Assembly: GCA_035578155.1 (NCBI GenBank)
Contig: JAPWDM010000001.1
Span: forward strand, 13,866,725-13,930,724
Direction: 5' to 3'
DNA from: Brachynemurus nebulosus
Taxonomy: Eukaryota > Arthropoda > Insecta > Neuroptera > Myrmeleontidae
DNA length: 64,000 nucleotides
Below, one piece after another: positions 1 to 12,237 of the stretch (position 1 is its first letter; every line of letters begins with the position of its first letter). The notes under the pieces are model-generated. The model made no database searches. It was not told the DNA's origin and worked only from the letters and a program-made list of their open reading frames with translations. A program made the position numbers and the translations under genes.

Positions 1-1553
1 TTCGCGATCATGTTTGCTACTCGATTTTATTAAACTATTTAATTATATAAATTATGTCAATATAGTTATTTTACGCTCGGGTAATATGGGAGAAACTTAT
101 TGTTAGTTAGTGTTTAACAATTTAATATTTATATATTGACGCCAAAAATACTTTGGTGATATTTATTTAAAACGTAAGTTTTTTTTTTCTTTTCTAATGA
201 AATTTAATTTCATTTTATTGTAACAATTGTATGAGTTTAAATTTACCTTTTCATACTTTTGTAATTATTTCAATTATTATTTTTATTATTTATTAGTGTT
301 AAGTTTAGTATAGTTAAGTATTCGTTTCTCTCAAGTTACTCCTGCGTATGTAAATAATTTCATAATATGTAAATAGCCGGTATTGTATTATGTGTAACAT
401 TTTCACACCTTCAGGTAGTATTTTTTTTTTTATTTGTTACTTACCAAACAGCTGTAACAGTTTGACAAGTAATGTTTACCGATTGTTAATTATTTTCATT
501 GTTAATTATTTTCATTGATAATTTGTTTTCATTTTTTCTTCAATGTTAATTATTTAAAAATAGATTTGTTTGTTTACCGATTCCATTCAGTAATTGTAAA
601 GGTATTCATTTAAAAATTGTTTCATATTAAATTATAAATATATTTGTAATGTTTGAAATTTAATCTTTTCATTGTTTTATCCCTAAAAGACATCGTGGTC
701 AATTATAGGGTTTTGATTAAACAAATTTTGTGAAAGGTGTTTATATTTTGCGTATTCTGCTTATTTAATTTTGTAATTTAGAAATCTCTTTTAATAAATA
801 TTGTTAAAGTTTATTTATTTTTTTTAATTTTTAAATTTCAGCTTCCAAACACCCAAACTTATTTTACAGATTTGTAATTACAAATTTTTATCTTCACAAA
901 CCCACAAGATTTGTTATAACATGTGCGAGAAAATTCCGAAGAACGCGCATTGCGTATGCGACAGATCCGAGCGTATATACCTACTGACCTGTAGACAGAT
1001 ATTTTCCAGAGTATTAAAAACCTACAATTTATTTTTTATCTATTAATTTAGTTAAGATAAAAATGATTCTAAAAACATTTATAGTGTTTGAGAATATCTT
1101 TGTAATAAATAACATATATTTTAGTATCAACAGAGCTCACATTTAAATGAATCAAGAAATAGTTTTATTAAATTTTTGTGATGACTACCACAGCAACATT
1201 TGAATTAACAATATAACGGTGGATATTTATACTATTCACGAGACATATTCAACACAAATATACAATGTATTTGCACACATCTATATATATATTTAGATAC
1301 ATAAAATCAAGTGAAACGTATAAGTCATAAAATTAAACGAAAAAATATTGTCGATATTACAATAGAAATTACTTTTCGACATATCTCTCTCTATCACTTT
1401 AAAATAAATAATGACGGAATATATTCGAAGAGAAATAAGAATGTTATCACATGAGAAACGATAGTATCTATCTCTATTGATAGTATATAGATATATCGTT
1501 TTTAAAGATGAACAAGTGGATATCCATACCTAGTTACTTATATTTACCTATAG
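1..1553. other. AT-rich sequence, no gene seen
   Basis: Very AT-rich with many T and A runs and no reading frame of protein-like composition. A short direct repeat of TTGTTAATTATTTTCATT lies near 482-530. I see no RNA gene or transposon end. Confidence 0.6.
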
Positions 1554-1561
1554 GTATATAG

Positions 1562-3523
1562 CAGGGGTGGCCATAACGTGGCTCGCGAGCCGCTTGCGGC
1601 TCGCGAGTTGATCTTGTGCGGCTCTTTAATGCATCTCGAAAATTTGTTTTGATAGGTTTATTTGAAATAAGAAAAAAAATAAAAATTTCGCACAAAAAAA
1701 TCAAATAACGATCTTTTTCAACAAGTTTTGAGTAAAGTATGTACCTAGATAAAAAAGATCGTCATTTTAACTCGTTTCTCAAAGTTGGAACAGCGTTTGA
1801 AGCGCCAGCGATGGGGAGGTGAGAGGGTGTCTTGTTGTTTTGCCTGTGTCAGTATTAAGCCAGTAACAGAACTACTAGGTGCTGTCTTATTTTTATTTTT
1901 ATCTGTGCAGTTGCGTTGTTAAAACTAGTAAAGCTGTATTAATTGTGGGTTGTACGATGGTGTCCAGGAAGCGTAAATATGGAGAGGAGCATCGAGCTTT
2001 TAACACGGAATGGGAGGAAGAATTCATGTTTGTAGAGAGAAACGGAAAGCCAATGTGTCTTTCGGAAAGGAAAGCCAATAAAAACTTAAATTTTTATGTC
2101 AGATGACGTTGTCTCAGTTCAAGACCAGTAACATAAAACGCCACCATGACACTAACCACAGTGAATTCAAAACAAAATTTCATATCGGTTCTGAGTTGAG
2201 AAAAACCAAAGTGAAATCACTAAAGGAAAAATTACATGGTCAGAGTATGGTTATGTCAGTTTTTACCAAAGAATCAGATTTGAAAACCGAAGCTAGCTTT
2301 GTCTTGGCTTTTTTAGCAATAGCCACAGTTAGTAATATATGTGAGGTACTGAAAGACTTTGAAATCGTGGAAGAGCTCTTAGACCTAGTTGCATTGAAGG
2401 ATACTGTTCGTGGTTGTGACATCAAAGAAGCCTTGGATGATGTTTTGAAAAAAAACTCAGTGCCTATCGAGAATATTGTCAGCATTGCTACCGACGGTGC
2501 ACCGTCAATGACAGGAAACAAACAAGGACTTATTGGGCTTTTAAATGCTTACAAATCACATCCTCAAGTGGTTGTTAGATCCACAGTGGTTGTTAGATTT
2601 AAGCTTTTTTACAGATGTTGTTCAGCATTTGCAGCAGCTGAACATATCACTGCAAGGTAGAGAAAAGCTTATTTCTGATTTAGCACAGAGCGTATTTAGC
2701 TTTCATAGCAAATTGAGGCTTTTTAAGAGAGATCTTGAGACCAAAACGTTCGCTCATTTCAAATGTTTAAAGAAAACTTCTGAAAGCCTTATTAATGATG
2801 ACGTCCAGATTGAAATATAAGATTATTTATGTAAATTGACCGGTCTTGCTGACGAATTCAATGACAGATCCACTGAAACCGTCTTTTTCCTTCCTAGACA
2901 ACCCTTTTGCTGTTGATGTTGTAGATGACGGCTGCCCTCTTTCATCTCCAATAACAAAGGATGTAGCAGCAGTAGAGTTAGAAATCTTGAACTGCAAGAA
3001 GACGAAGCGTTAAAAGGACTGAAAAAAGTTAGCGGTTCCACTGTTGAATTTTGGAAAAACGTTCTAGCAGAGAAATATCCACTAGCAAAAGAATCTTCTA
3101 AGAGACTGATTTCAATTTTTGGAACTACTTACGCCTGTGAGTCTTTGTATTCAACAATGAAGTTTATTAAATTCAAGTAGCGATCTGAACTAACTGATGA
3201 ACACTTAACTGAACTCGTGCGAACTGCGCTCACCAATTATGGGCCAGATTTCAAACAGCTCACGGCCAGAATGAACACAAGAAAAAGTACATCTCAAAAT
3301 CAAATTTTAGATACCTAGGTATGATGCATGTACTAACTAAAAAAAAAAATATTTTTACATATTACAATTACATTTTTCATTACTGTCATAAATATATTTA
3401 GTTTCATAAAAATGTAAAACGTGTATTCATTGTGTGAACCATCAATCTCAGAATGGGGTGGCTCGCTCCGAATCGGCTCTATGGGATTGCGGCTCCCAAA
3501 GGTAAAGGTAGTGGCCACCCCTG
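1562..3523 (+). mobile_element. Decayed hAT transposon with 8-bp TSD
   Basis: The ends are CAGGGGTGGCC at 1562 and GGCCACCCCTG ending at 3523, forming a terminal inverted repeat typical of hAT elements. A perfect 8-bp duplication, GTATATAG, flanks it at 1554-1561 and 3524-3531. The 1962-bp body carries a broken transposase in the same orientation. GC-rich subterminal repeats (GCTCGCGAGCCG, GCGGCTCGCGAG) follow the left end. The 238-bp element at 11992 shares the same terminus. Boundaries are read directly; class follows from TSD length, terminus and the transposase remnant. Confidence 0.93.
1957..3318 (+). pseudogene. hAT transposase pseudogene (ZBED/GTF2IRD2-like)
   Basis: Fragments of one transposase are spread over three frames. 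The first, from the ATG at 1957 (MVSRKRKYGEEHRAF), runs to a stop at 2104-2106. The next (2103-2660) holds a degenerate BED-type zinc-finger half (NIKRHHDTNHSEFKTKF) and a TDGAPSMTGNKQG motif, the region around a catalytic Asp in hAT enzymes. A third frame (about 2545-2820) continues with FFTDVVQHLQQLNISLQG, and a fourth stretch (about 2986-3318) resembles the C-terminal dimerisation region (EFWKNVLAEKYP, ACESLYSTMKF). At least three frame changes plus an in-frame stop near 3178 make it non-functional. The order of motifs matches transposase-derived proteins of the GTF2I-repeat/ZBED group. Family assignment is from recalled motifs, not a search. Confidence 0.85.
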
Positions 3524-3531
3524 GTATATAG

Positions 3532-6500
3532 GTATTATATGTATCATATAAAATCGAAATAAAATATGCGCGATTAAAGTTATTTAACAATAGCAAAATG
3601 TTCAGCATGGTCGACGTGGTATAATATTCATTGTGTGGCAATAAAAAAATTACAATGTAATGTAGTAATCAGATGGCTCATTTAATAATAATCTTTAAAT
3701 TAAATTATAATATTTTGTCAACTCTAAAGTACCTTTTACATTAGACACATGGGAATGATACATCAGTGTGCACACATATGAATGGGCATTCCAGTTTGTC
3801 ACATTTTCATTTATACTAAAATTCTCTTTTGTCAAATTGGAATGGCAATTTTGTGACGTCATATTTGAAATTTTTATCAAAATTAATTTATTTACTTGAT
3901 GTTATTTATTATGATTATCTGTGTGTTCAAAGTAAGCCAAAATTTTTTAGTACTCAAAATAATATTTGAGTTTGAGTCCAAAATTTTAAGTATTCAAAAT
4001 AATAAACTCAAATATATAAGAAAATGGCAATTAATGTTTGGAATGCTGCACCCACCAAAATATCAACAACTAGCTTCAATCGTTGGCATGACATGAATGT
4101 GAGTATCGCATGTGATATTTTATCACTGCGGCAATGATAATACCTTAGGCGTACAACAGAGTCTGCAGCTTAGAGTACGAGGCAAAATGAAACGCATGCT
4201 AGGCCAAGCATGTGACGGATTTAGTATGCGTCGTTGACGAAACATTTCGTGTGCATACAGCTTTATATTAAAACAATTACAATCCAAGTCTTGGAGTCCC
4301 TTCCTTCCACTTTCTAACTTTCTAATCCAGATGTGTACCTACTTAACGTAATCTCTTGATTCCCAATTTTTTTTGGTATCTCGGGATTCTTCACAGTCTT
4401 TGTGCCCCTAGGCAGTTGCTTATTATAGCCGTCTATTCTCCTTCATTTTTTTAAAAGAAATTTTTTGGTGTTTATGCAGTATCCATTCAGAAATTCTTTA
4501 GTAATACCAAGACCGAATTTACCTCTGTGGAGGCTCCGGAGCATTTCTCATATGGCGGCCCCTGCGTACTTCACATGTGGGGCGTTCCTGAGTCCTTTTG
4601 TGGATTCCTCCCTGAATAATTTTCGAAATTGTTCAAATTTTCCCGAAGAATAGGGTAGACGAGCAAGAAAAACGCTCTTATTGCTTCTCTTATACATTCC
4701 TTTATTTTGCGATTTTGTGGGAGTCGTTGTTGTGCCCCAAGTGCCCTTGTGTAAATCGAGCTCTGAGAAATACATAATATTTTCAATATTCTGATGACGC
4801 AAATTTCGGTCCATGCAATCCAATTGTAAGGCATAAAATTTTGACGCAGTTGCTTCACCAAAATTCGGCAATTCAAAATATATAAGTACTGAGTCCTAGT
4901 AGTCAACTATAAATTTTTCCATGATTATGTTCGATTTCCTTGCAGGAATTATTATTTACGAATATATAACCAGCCAGATTGTAGTCTAGAGTCTAGACTT
5001 TTCACTACTTGACTATCGTTTACTTCGGTCAATTCAACCATGTCGAAAAGAAATCAAATTTAGATACAAATATCGAAAAATCCTAAAGCACCCTGAAACT
5101 TAAAATATTTAGTTATTAAAATTTGTGTCCTAAATTCTGTGACGAGAACATTCATTCTCTGCGTTTTCAAGAAAACGAAAAATTTTGAAAACAATGGGAC
5201 ATAAATGTATTTTAGATTCAGCTGTTAAATTAAGGTTTTTACAATAAATTGATTAAAACCAAAATTTATATTTTACCCACATAATGCATATATAATATAT
5301 ATACATATGTATATACGTACTTTCATTAAATTGACATAAATCTCTTTTCATTTTTAAAATAATAATACACCCAACAAAAAATGTGAAAAGTCTAACTTTA
5401 AAATACGAAAAAAAGCGCTGGACAGAAGAAGTAGAAATGAGCTTCCATAATATTTTTATATGAGAGTATATAAACGGCACAGTATAGAATTAATGGAAAT
5501 ATAATATAAATAAAATGTATTTGTCTTTTTTTGCATATGAAAAGATTTTTTTCAACTAACTACATGAAACATAAAGAGTGCTTGTTAGACTAGAAAATTT
5601 TATGTACGAATTTTTTTAATAGAAACTTTTTATACAGATATTTTTGTTAAGTACCTAACTACTGGCTATTTATATAGCTACACGTAAAAGTAAATATCCC
5701 CGTTGTAGTTTTGCTGATCAGTCAATGAACTCTCCGGAACTCTAAATCGTGTCAAAGCGAATCATTTTTGTAAATACAGGTGTTAGAGTGAGTTATTGTC
5801 ACCTAGGTATTACACGGAAGGTTTGTATTTTTTCGAATAAATTTGTGTTTATTTATAATAAAAAGTTGCCTGACAATTTAACCTGAACGAAAATTTTATT
5901 CAGAAAAAATATATAATTCGTGCGTAATTCGCAAATAAGACAATTTAATGATGAAATAAGTTAGTTTAAAACATATAATAATTTAATATTTCGATACTGT
6001 GAATTTGAAATCAGTTAAATCTAACAATGAAAAGTTTACCTACAAGCTTATTGTAGGTCAACGCGATAAACTTGATCCAATGAAAAGGTTTCTGCAATTT
6101 TTTTTCGCAGTAAACATCTGTCATAACTTTTTTTCATGGCAAAAGTGAAAAAGCTCCATTAATTCTTATGAAGCTTAATAATACATTTGAGTCAAATTGT
6201 TATAGGAAATTGTGTTATACGAAGGTTACACGTATATATGTATGCGTACGCCTATTCTTGAATTAGGGTTGTAACGAATATTCTTTTCGCACTCACAACT
6301 TGCGAAAGATTCGCAAAATGTCAACATTTGCATTCGTTTTTGTAATTTTCATTTTAAACTATATCATATGAGTGAATCGGCAGTCATTCTCATCTCTTGA
6401 CCATCAAAAGGACGAGCAGTAAGGAATGTGCGAGAGCATTAGTGATTCTTTTATTTCGACAAAATATAATAGATTACTAAAATAATTATGGATCAATCCT

Positions 6501-7985
6501 ACATACTGTCGCAGTGGTAAGATAGTTAGATAATATATTATGAAAATAAAATAATAAATAATAAACAGGAATTATCCCCTTATTTGAAAATTTTTTTTAA
6601 TCTATGGAACTATACGAGATTTTTCGGTCTTTCCGTACATTTTAAGTAAAGGCGTAATTACAGTGGAACGGGTAGAGCAGTTTCTCCAAGGCACAGGACA
6701 AAAAAGGGCGCAACAGGAAGAAATATAGGCGTAAAAAGGAGAAATTTTTATTGGAAATTAGTTATGTCTTGCCACTTCTTACAAAGACAATTTAGAATTT
6801 TTCTTTAGTCGTTACCGGTATTTTTGGGGGGAAATGTAAAAAAAAGTTTCATTTTTACTGAATCTCCATTCTGGAAATTCAACTATCACAGCGACTTTCA
6901 TGGTAAGACCTGAGCTTGGGACTATAACAAAAATTTGTTTTGCGGCATCAGGAAATCAGTAATAATCTTAGTCCGATAACTCTCGAACCATGCATCCAAA
7001 TTTTACAAAAGGTGAAAATGTCAAAGTTTAAAACCCTTGAATGAGTTCGCCAGCCAAGTATGTCCGATCTTTAGAAGTCATTTTCCACCATTTTTGGTGG
7101 TTTCTTGTAAAAATTGGCCACAATTAAAAAAAATTAATTTTTTCTTTTCGTTATCACTATACGTCTCATTTAAACGCATGTGAGATATCATCCGTTGTGT
7201 GGTTGTACTGTCCTGTACGCAATGCTTCCCCACTTCCCCAATTATTGACATTATTTGCAACGTAAACTATTTTCTATCGCATCTACGTTCGCATTCGCAT
7301 TTGTAGTACATTTGTGACAACCCTTAGGTATGTGGATCTAGAATAATATTGTATCTAAATAACATAATTCATCATTAATACGAATGTTTTGTAACAAAAT
7401 GAGGGCAATGACCAATTTTAAGCTCTCTCTTGGTTGTCACAGGCAGCAGTAGTCATATTTAGCTTCCCGGCCCACACTAGTTGACGAGATAGTTAGCTAC
7501 AAATCATTCACTCTATCATATGCACATAGTAGCTAATGGTGTAATGTACACATATAATACACTATCACACCCCCACACACACATACACACATATACTCGT
7601 ATAATGTTTGCATAATGCTGCTATATACGGGAGCTTTTGTTGCCTGCACTGTAAAAACATATAAAATGCAGATATTATATGATATTTATTATGCTATATA
7701 AAAATATTTTACGTATAATTTAAAAATATAATCGCTCATTTAAATCTCCATCATCCATTTTAAGGGAGAACAAACAGTACTAATGGGAATTTTTTAAAAA
7801 ATGCTCTATTTTAGTTTTATTTTTTTTTGTACGTATTTTTAAGTTAGTAAGAGTGTTTTATAGATAGCTCCAAAGTTTTAATAAATATATTTGGAAAAAA
7901 TCAAAAGTTATTATTGCAAGATTTTTTTTGAGATAATCTCTCGGCACTCTTACCTTATTGCTTAAATTCAAATAGCTTATTACTA
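3532..7985. other. Intergenic AT-rich DNA, no supported gene
   Basis: Contains short open frames only (largest about 110 codons near 4548-4906), of low complexity or without recognisable motifs. A GC-richer stretch at 4520-4760 could be a worn repeat but I cannot name it. CA-rich simple sequence lies near 7566-7595. No RNA gene recognised. Confidence 0.5.
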
Positions 7986-8190
7986 CAGTGACTGTATAAT
8001 ATTCTTTATAACAGTGTGGCCATTGGAACCATATCCGCCATATTCAGGCCAAATTTGAAGTGAGTAACCGTAGTAACAGAATAAACAAGGTATACAAATT
8101 CAATGCATTTGGCCTGTTAATGGCGTCAACCAATCAAAAACTAGACCTACTAATGGCCACACTGTTATCAAGTATATTATAAAGTCACTG
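7986..8190. mobile_element. Tc1/mariner-type MITE (TA TSD)
   Basis: Inverted ends of about 40 bp, CAGTGACTGTATAATATTC on the left and a matching complement ending AAAGTCACTG on the right, enclose 205 bp. TA dinucleotides lie at 7984-7985 and 8191-8192. The inner arms share ACAGTGTGGCCATT. No coding capacity. Confidence 0.8.
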
Positions 8191-8225
8191 TACTTATTAC
8201 TAATGTAATACCTACCTACTAAGTA

Positions 8226-8781
8226 CCGCTGAACCTTTTTTATATGCGGTCCTTTTTGTGCAATTAATTTTGTGCGATGTTTTATGCGGTTTTTAAAAAT
8301 ATGACCAGTAAAATGCATAATATAAATCAAAATCAAGAGATAGTAAGAAACTTAAGCATTTACTATAATAACTTTCTTTGATAAAAATACTTTTTAACGG
8401 CTTTTAAGCATTTAATTAATACATTGCATGAGAGCATAAGTTATTGCATCATTTAATTTTTTTACAGACGTATTTTTAAAATTTTTTATAACCTATTATA
8501 AAATTGAAAAATATATGTTTCAACGTGTAAATTAATGCTTTATCTTGTTTATAGAAGCAACTTCTAAGGAAATTGCTTAGTTTTGAGCGTTTTGACTTAT
8601 GTTTTGTCGATGAAACTTTTTTTATGTGGTTCCAATCCACCGCATAAAAATATTTTTTTTTTTACAATCTGGATCGAACTATACTTTTAATAGCTATTTA
8701 TGATATTTTTGAATATATATTTTTTTTTTGTGCGATTTTTCTATGCGGTTCCTATCCACCGTACAAAAAAAGGATCAACTG
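8226..8781. mobile_element. Probable pogo/mariner-type non-autonomous element
   Basis: The left end (CGCTGAACCTTTTTTATATG) and the complement of the right end (CAGTTGATCCTTTTTTTTGT) form imperfect inverted repeats, with TA at 8224-8225 and 8782-8783. Subterminal TGCGGT(T/C)C copies recur near 8246, 8284, 8635 and 8741. No transposase is visible. Confidence 0.6.
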
Positions 8782-8794
8782 TATACCACACTAA

Positions 8795-9228
8795 GGCCGG
8801 GTGCACATTGAGACGCAGTTAACGCAGGCAGGGCAGCACAGTTTCTGTGGCTCGTGTTGTAGAACGGGACAGCGCGAATTGAAACGCAGAGCAGAGCAGA
8901 GCAGCACTGCGTCGCACGAGACCGATGTGGCACTCGTGAATGTGACACAGAAACTGCACGATGTTGCGTGACATTGTAACACGTTCTCGAGTTTTAGTTG
9001 GTTTTATTTCGTCGAAATGAAAATAATTGAAGAAATTGAAGAAAAATAGTGCTCCTCTGCTCTACTCTGCTTTTAAATTCGTGCTATCTCGTTCTACAAC
9101 AAGAGTCACAAAAACTGCGTTGCCCTGCCTGCGTTAACTGCGTCTCAATCTGCGCCCGACCACACGTGCTTTCCTGCGCCGCCCTGCCCTGCGTTTACTG
9201 CGTGACGCAGTTCAATGTGCGTCTGGCC
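8795..9228. mobile_element. PIF/Harbinger-type foldback MITE (TAA TSD)
   Basis: Ends GGCCGGGTGCACATTGAGAC and complement of CAATGTGCGTCTGGCC, flanked by TAA at 8792-8794 and 9229-9231. The two arms (GCAGTTAACGCAGGCAGGGC and its complement near 9126) fold on each other through most of the element. It is clearly GC-richer than its surroundings. The open frames inside are palindrome artefacts. Confidence 0.82.
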
Positions 9229-9231
9229 TAA

Positions 9232-10476
9232 GGGACTGAAGTATAACTTTTAACCCTGAGTCCGAAGTTTCGATATATCTAATAAACATATAGGTAATTT
9301 TCTGTTTGAAAGTAATAAGTACTAATAAATAATTAGTACTAACCTGTTATACTAATAAGTAAACTATCAAACATATATAATAAACTCCGTACGATGTTTA
9401 TTATAGATCTTACAAGAGCTGCCGACAAAAATAAATACACTTCAGTGTTAGCATTATGAGCCAAGTCAACGAGATGCGCATTTCTTGGACAAATAGGTAT
9501 CAAAATAAGGGGCTCAGAGTAAGGGAACAGTTAATACGGTAGAATCTACATCTGCGATTACGGTCACCTCTCTTATATTAGGATCTGTTCATGTTTTAGC
9601 AATGATTCTAATGTGACGATGTATTTGTAAATGTTGTACTTTCGTGTAAGTATCTAAATTCGTTAATAAAATTGATTTAAATAAAAAATTTAAAAAAAAT
9701 GGAATTAAAAAATTAGTTATAAATACTATATTATTAAATTTAACGCTATTATTTACTCTGAACCTGTTAAGTGGACACTTCTGTTAGTCGGACAAATTTT
9801 ATTATGTGACACTGTTGTCCCGTTAAGAGAGGTTCTACTCTATATGGTTTCCTGGTCATCATAGTGTTTTGAAACATAAAACTATTATTTCACATTAAAT
9901 TTTTTTTTTGTCCGTGAATTTTTCGTCGGTAGTATACATTCTTGTACAGTGCTTCGAAGAATATTTTGGATAAATTTGAATCTTCTAAAGGTATTCTAAG
10001 AACTGCTACCTTCATTACAACTTGACGCTCATTTGGTAGGTATCTGCATCCTGCAGAACCACTTGGATCCCTTTTAAATATAAAAATGTGTACGAGTAAT
10101 TTGAGACATAATGAAACTGTAGCTTTGTAAAAGCATACTAATTTTGCTGACTTTTTAACATTTGTAAAATTATAGCGAGTGACTACAATGGAACAGATGG
10201 AGCTGCCGTTCCAAGGCGTATTATAAAAAGTGACGTAAGAGGGATAAGTATATGCACGATAAATAAATAATAATAATAATTATAATGGTTTTGTATGATG
10301 TTTTTTCTTTTAATCGTCGGGGGTAATTTTTGGAAAAATGAAATTCTTTTTATTTCTTTTATTTTTTTTTTTTTTTTTTTGCCGGTCACTTAAATTTTTC
10401 GCGATGGTGTAGTTGGAGTGAGGAAAATGCGTAGTATAATAAAATTTCTAGATTACTCCGTTAGATTAGTGTATTA
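9232..10476. other. AT-rich DNA with a possible transposon end
   Basis: No supported gene. Around 9760-9840 the pattern CCTGTTAAGTGGACACTT ... CCGTTAAGAGAGG resembles ends of pogo/Tigger-like elements, but I could not find its partner. A poly-T tract lies at about 10362-10380. Confidence 0.4.
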
Positions 10477-11767
10477 GAGGAAAAGGTGCAAATATGGGTT
10501 ACCACTTTTATATTAAGGTCTTTTTTTTTGGAAACAGTAGAGAATTCAGGACTATTTTCACCTCTAGTTGATTTATTAATATTTTTTAAATATATTGTCA
10601 GATTTTCATGAAATAAAACACTATTGTTCTTGTAAAATTTAGTTTATTGTAAAAGGTTGCAAAAAACAAAAATTTTAATATATAATTCAAAAAAAAAATC
10701 AATTGATTTGAAAAATACGAAGAGAAATATCAATCATTTATGTATGATTATCGTGTTTTACAAAAATCACACATATAAATATCTTTCTCGGAATCAGAAC
10801 ATTCTTGGTGTGCTCACATTGAACACTGAAAACACTTAAACCATAGTTCGCCTTTGGTGTCTGGTAAAAATAAACGATGGCAAAATATACAAGCTGCATC
10901 TTCATCGTTCGAATAATTATTATGAGGTAACTCGAAATCATTTTCATCATCTAAGGATGGAACATTTTTTTCACCTGTGTCTGAGCTTGTGCTCTTCGTT
11001 CGTTTAGATCACTCAGAAATTTTACTTCCAGGTTTATTAATTTTTGTTCAATATCCTCATACGACCCAATGTACACCAAAATAGACGCATAACACCTCGT
11101 TTCAAGCAACAATATAACAATATAAGGAATGGTGTGACAAACCCGTCCGTGAATGTACTACGCTACTTTTGTGGGATGATTTGGCACATTACCATTCCAC
11201 GGAGTCTAATACCTTGCATAATGCCGGTACAGGTGAATCTTATCCAGTACTGTCCGACTGAAGTAGTGAGTTCCAGGTTGGCGTGAAGTCTATAATAATA
11301 ATAATTATAATAAAATTAAAAAAAAAAGATGGGTCTAAATATGGGCTAGCTCAGTTTTAGACCACAAGTAGTAGCCCATATTTAGACCAACAGTTACTAG
11401 AATTTCCGAGGATCAAAAATAAACATTTATGTTGCACAATATTTTAGTATATTCCAAAATCAGTTTTATTACACATTCATTAGTTATTTTGCAAAAGTAT
11501 ATAATACTGGAAAACATTTTCTTAATAGAAAAAAATTATAAGTCACCCACCTGTTAAATATTTCGATAGTAAAATGTTAATGTCACAAGATACTTCTTAA
11601 AACTAAATGAGCATGCGTCAATAAAAATGGCTGATTTACTCATATTTGCTTGTTGGGTCAATAACAATGAATTGTATTAGTTTCTCACTAAATGACAATT
11701 ATGGTATCAAGGTGAATTTGCTTCTAGCCCATAATTGGACCATAGCCCATATTTACACCTTTTCCTC
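10477..11767 (-). mobile_element. Decayed pogo-type DNA transposon (TA TSD)
   Basis: Inverted ends GAGGAAAAGGTGCAAATATG (10477) and the complement of CATATTTACACCTTTTCCTC (ending 11767) are flanked by TA at 10475-10476 and 11768-11769. The internal sequence contains a C-terminal fragment of a DDE transposase on the minus strand. The motif (A)AATATGGG of the termini is repeated internally near 11330-11390 as an inverted pair (GGTCTAAATATGGGCTA and its complement). Length 1,291 bp, so most of the transposase is deleted. Confidence 0.8.
10748..11040 (-). pseudogene. C-terminal tail of pogo-type transposase, broken
   Basis: Read on the minus strand, the stretch ends at a stop at 10748-10750 and contains CIFCHRLF, WFKCFQC, AHQEC and CDFCKTR: a Cys/His cluster (C-x2-C, C-x2-C, H-x2-C, C-x2-C) of PHD-like spacing. 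Such a zinc tail is common at the C-terminus of insect pogo/Tigger-like DDE transposases. Two in-frame TGA codons interrupt it, one directly before AHQEC where that family usually has tryptophan (TGG to TGA). Upstream residues are acidic (SLDDENDFE). The DDE core is not visible, consistent with an internally deleted element. Confidence 0.7.
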
Positions 11768-11991
11768 TACTATTTTCATTGATTTGGAAGTACTAAAAGG
11801 TTAAATTTAAATTAGTTGCATCTTTCACAAATCTTGTTCGTTCATAAAAATGATAATTTTTATTTTTTTGTAATTTTTATAAATATTGAATAAATTTTAA
11901 AAATTGTCATTATTATTAGATGATGTAGATTAATTTAAATTATATTTTGGCAAGCATTCTTTTGAACATCTTTCTTGGAGTTGGTCTATAT

Positions 11992-12229
11992 CAGGGGTGG
12001 CCAACCCGCGGCCCGCGGGCCGCATGTGGCCCGCCTTGAACTTTTTTTGGCCCGCGAGATTCATCACACTTATACAAAATATATTTATTTTATAATGACC
12101 AAGGTAGTGAAAACTAACGTACTAAAAAAAAATACATAATTTATGGGAACACATAATTTACATGCGGCCCGCGGAGTTATGATTCACTTCCAAAGTGGCC
12201 CGCAAGATCATTTGGGTTGGCCACCCCTG
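11992..12229. mobile_element. hAT MITE sharing ends with 1562-3523
   Basis: Ends CAGGGGTGGCCAA and complement of TTGGCCACCCCTG; the 8-bp duplication GTCTATAT is perfect at 11984-11991 and 12230-12237. GC-rich subterminal copies of GGCCCGC face each other from both ends. Only 238 bp and non-coding. The terminus is that of the decayed hAT element at 1562, which suggests related transposase specificity. Confidence 0.93.
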
Positions 12230-12237
12230 GTCTATAT

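Noticed and set aside
4548..4906. Two overlapping minus-strand frames of 107 and 111 codons
   Set aside because: They overlap in different frames, show no motif, and are of a length expected by chance here.
8791..9231. Cysteine-rich short proteins at 8791-8982 and 9049-9231
   Set aside because: They come from the two arms of the Harbinger-type palindrome and mirror each other.
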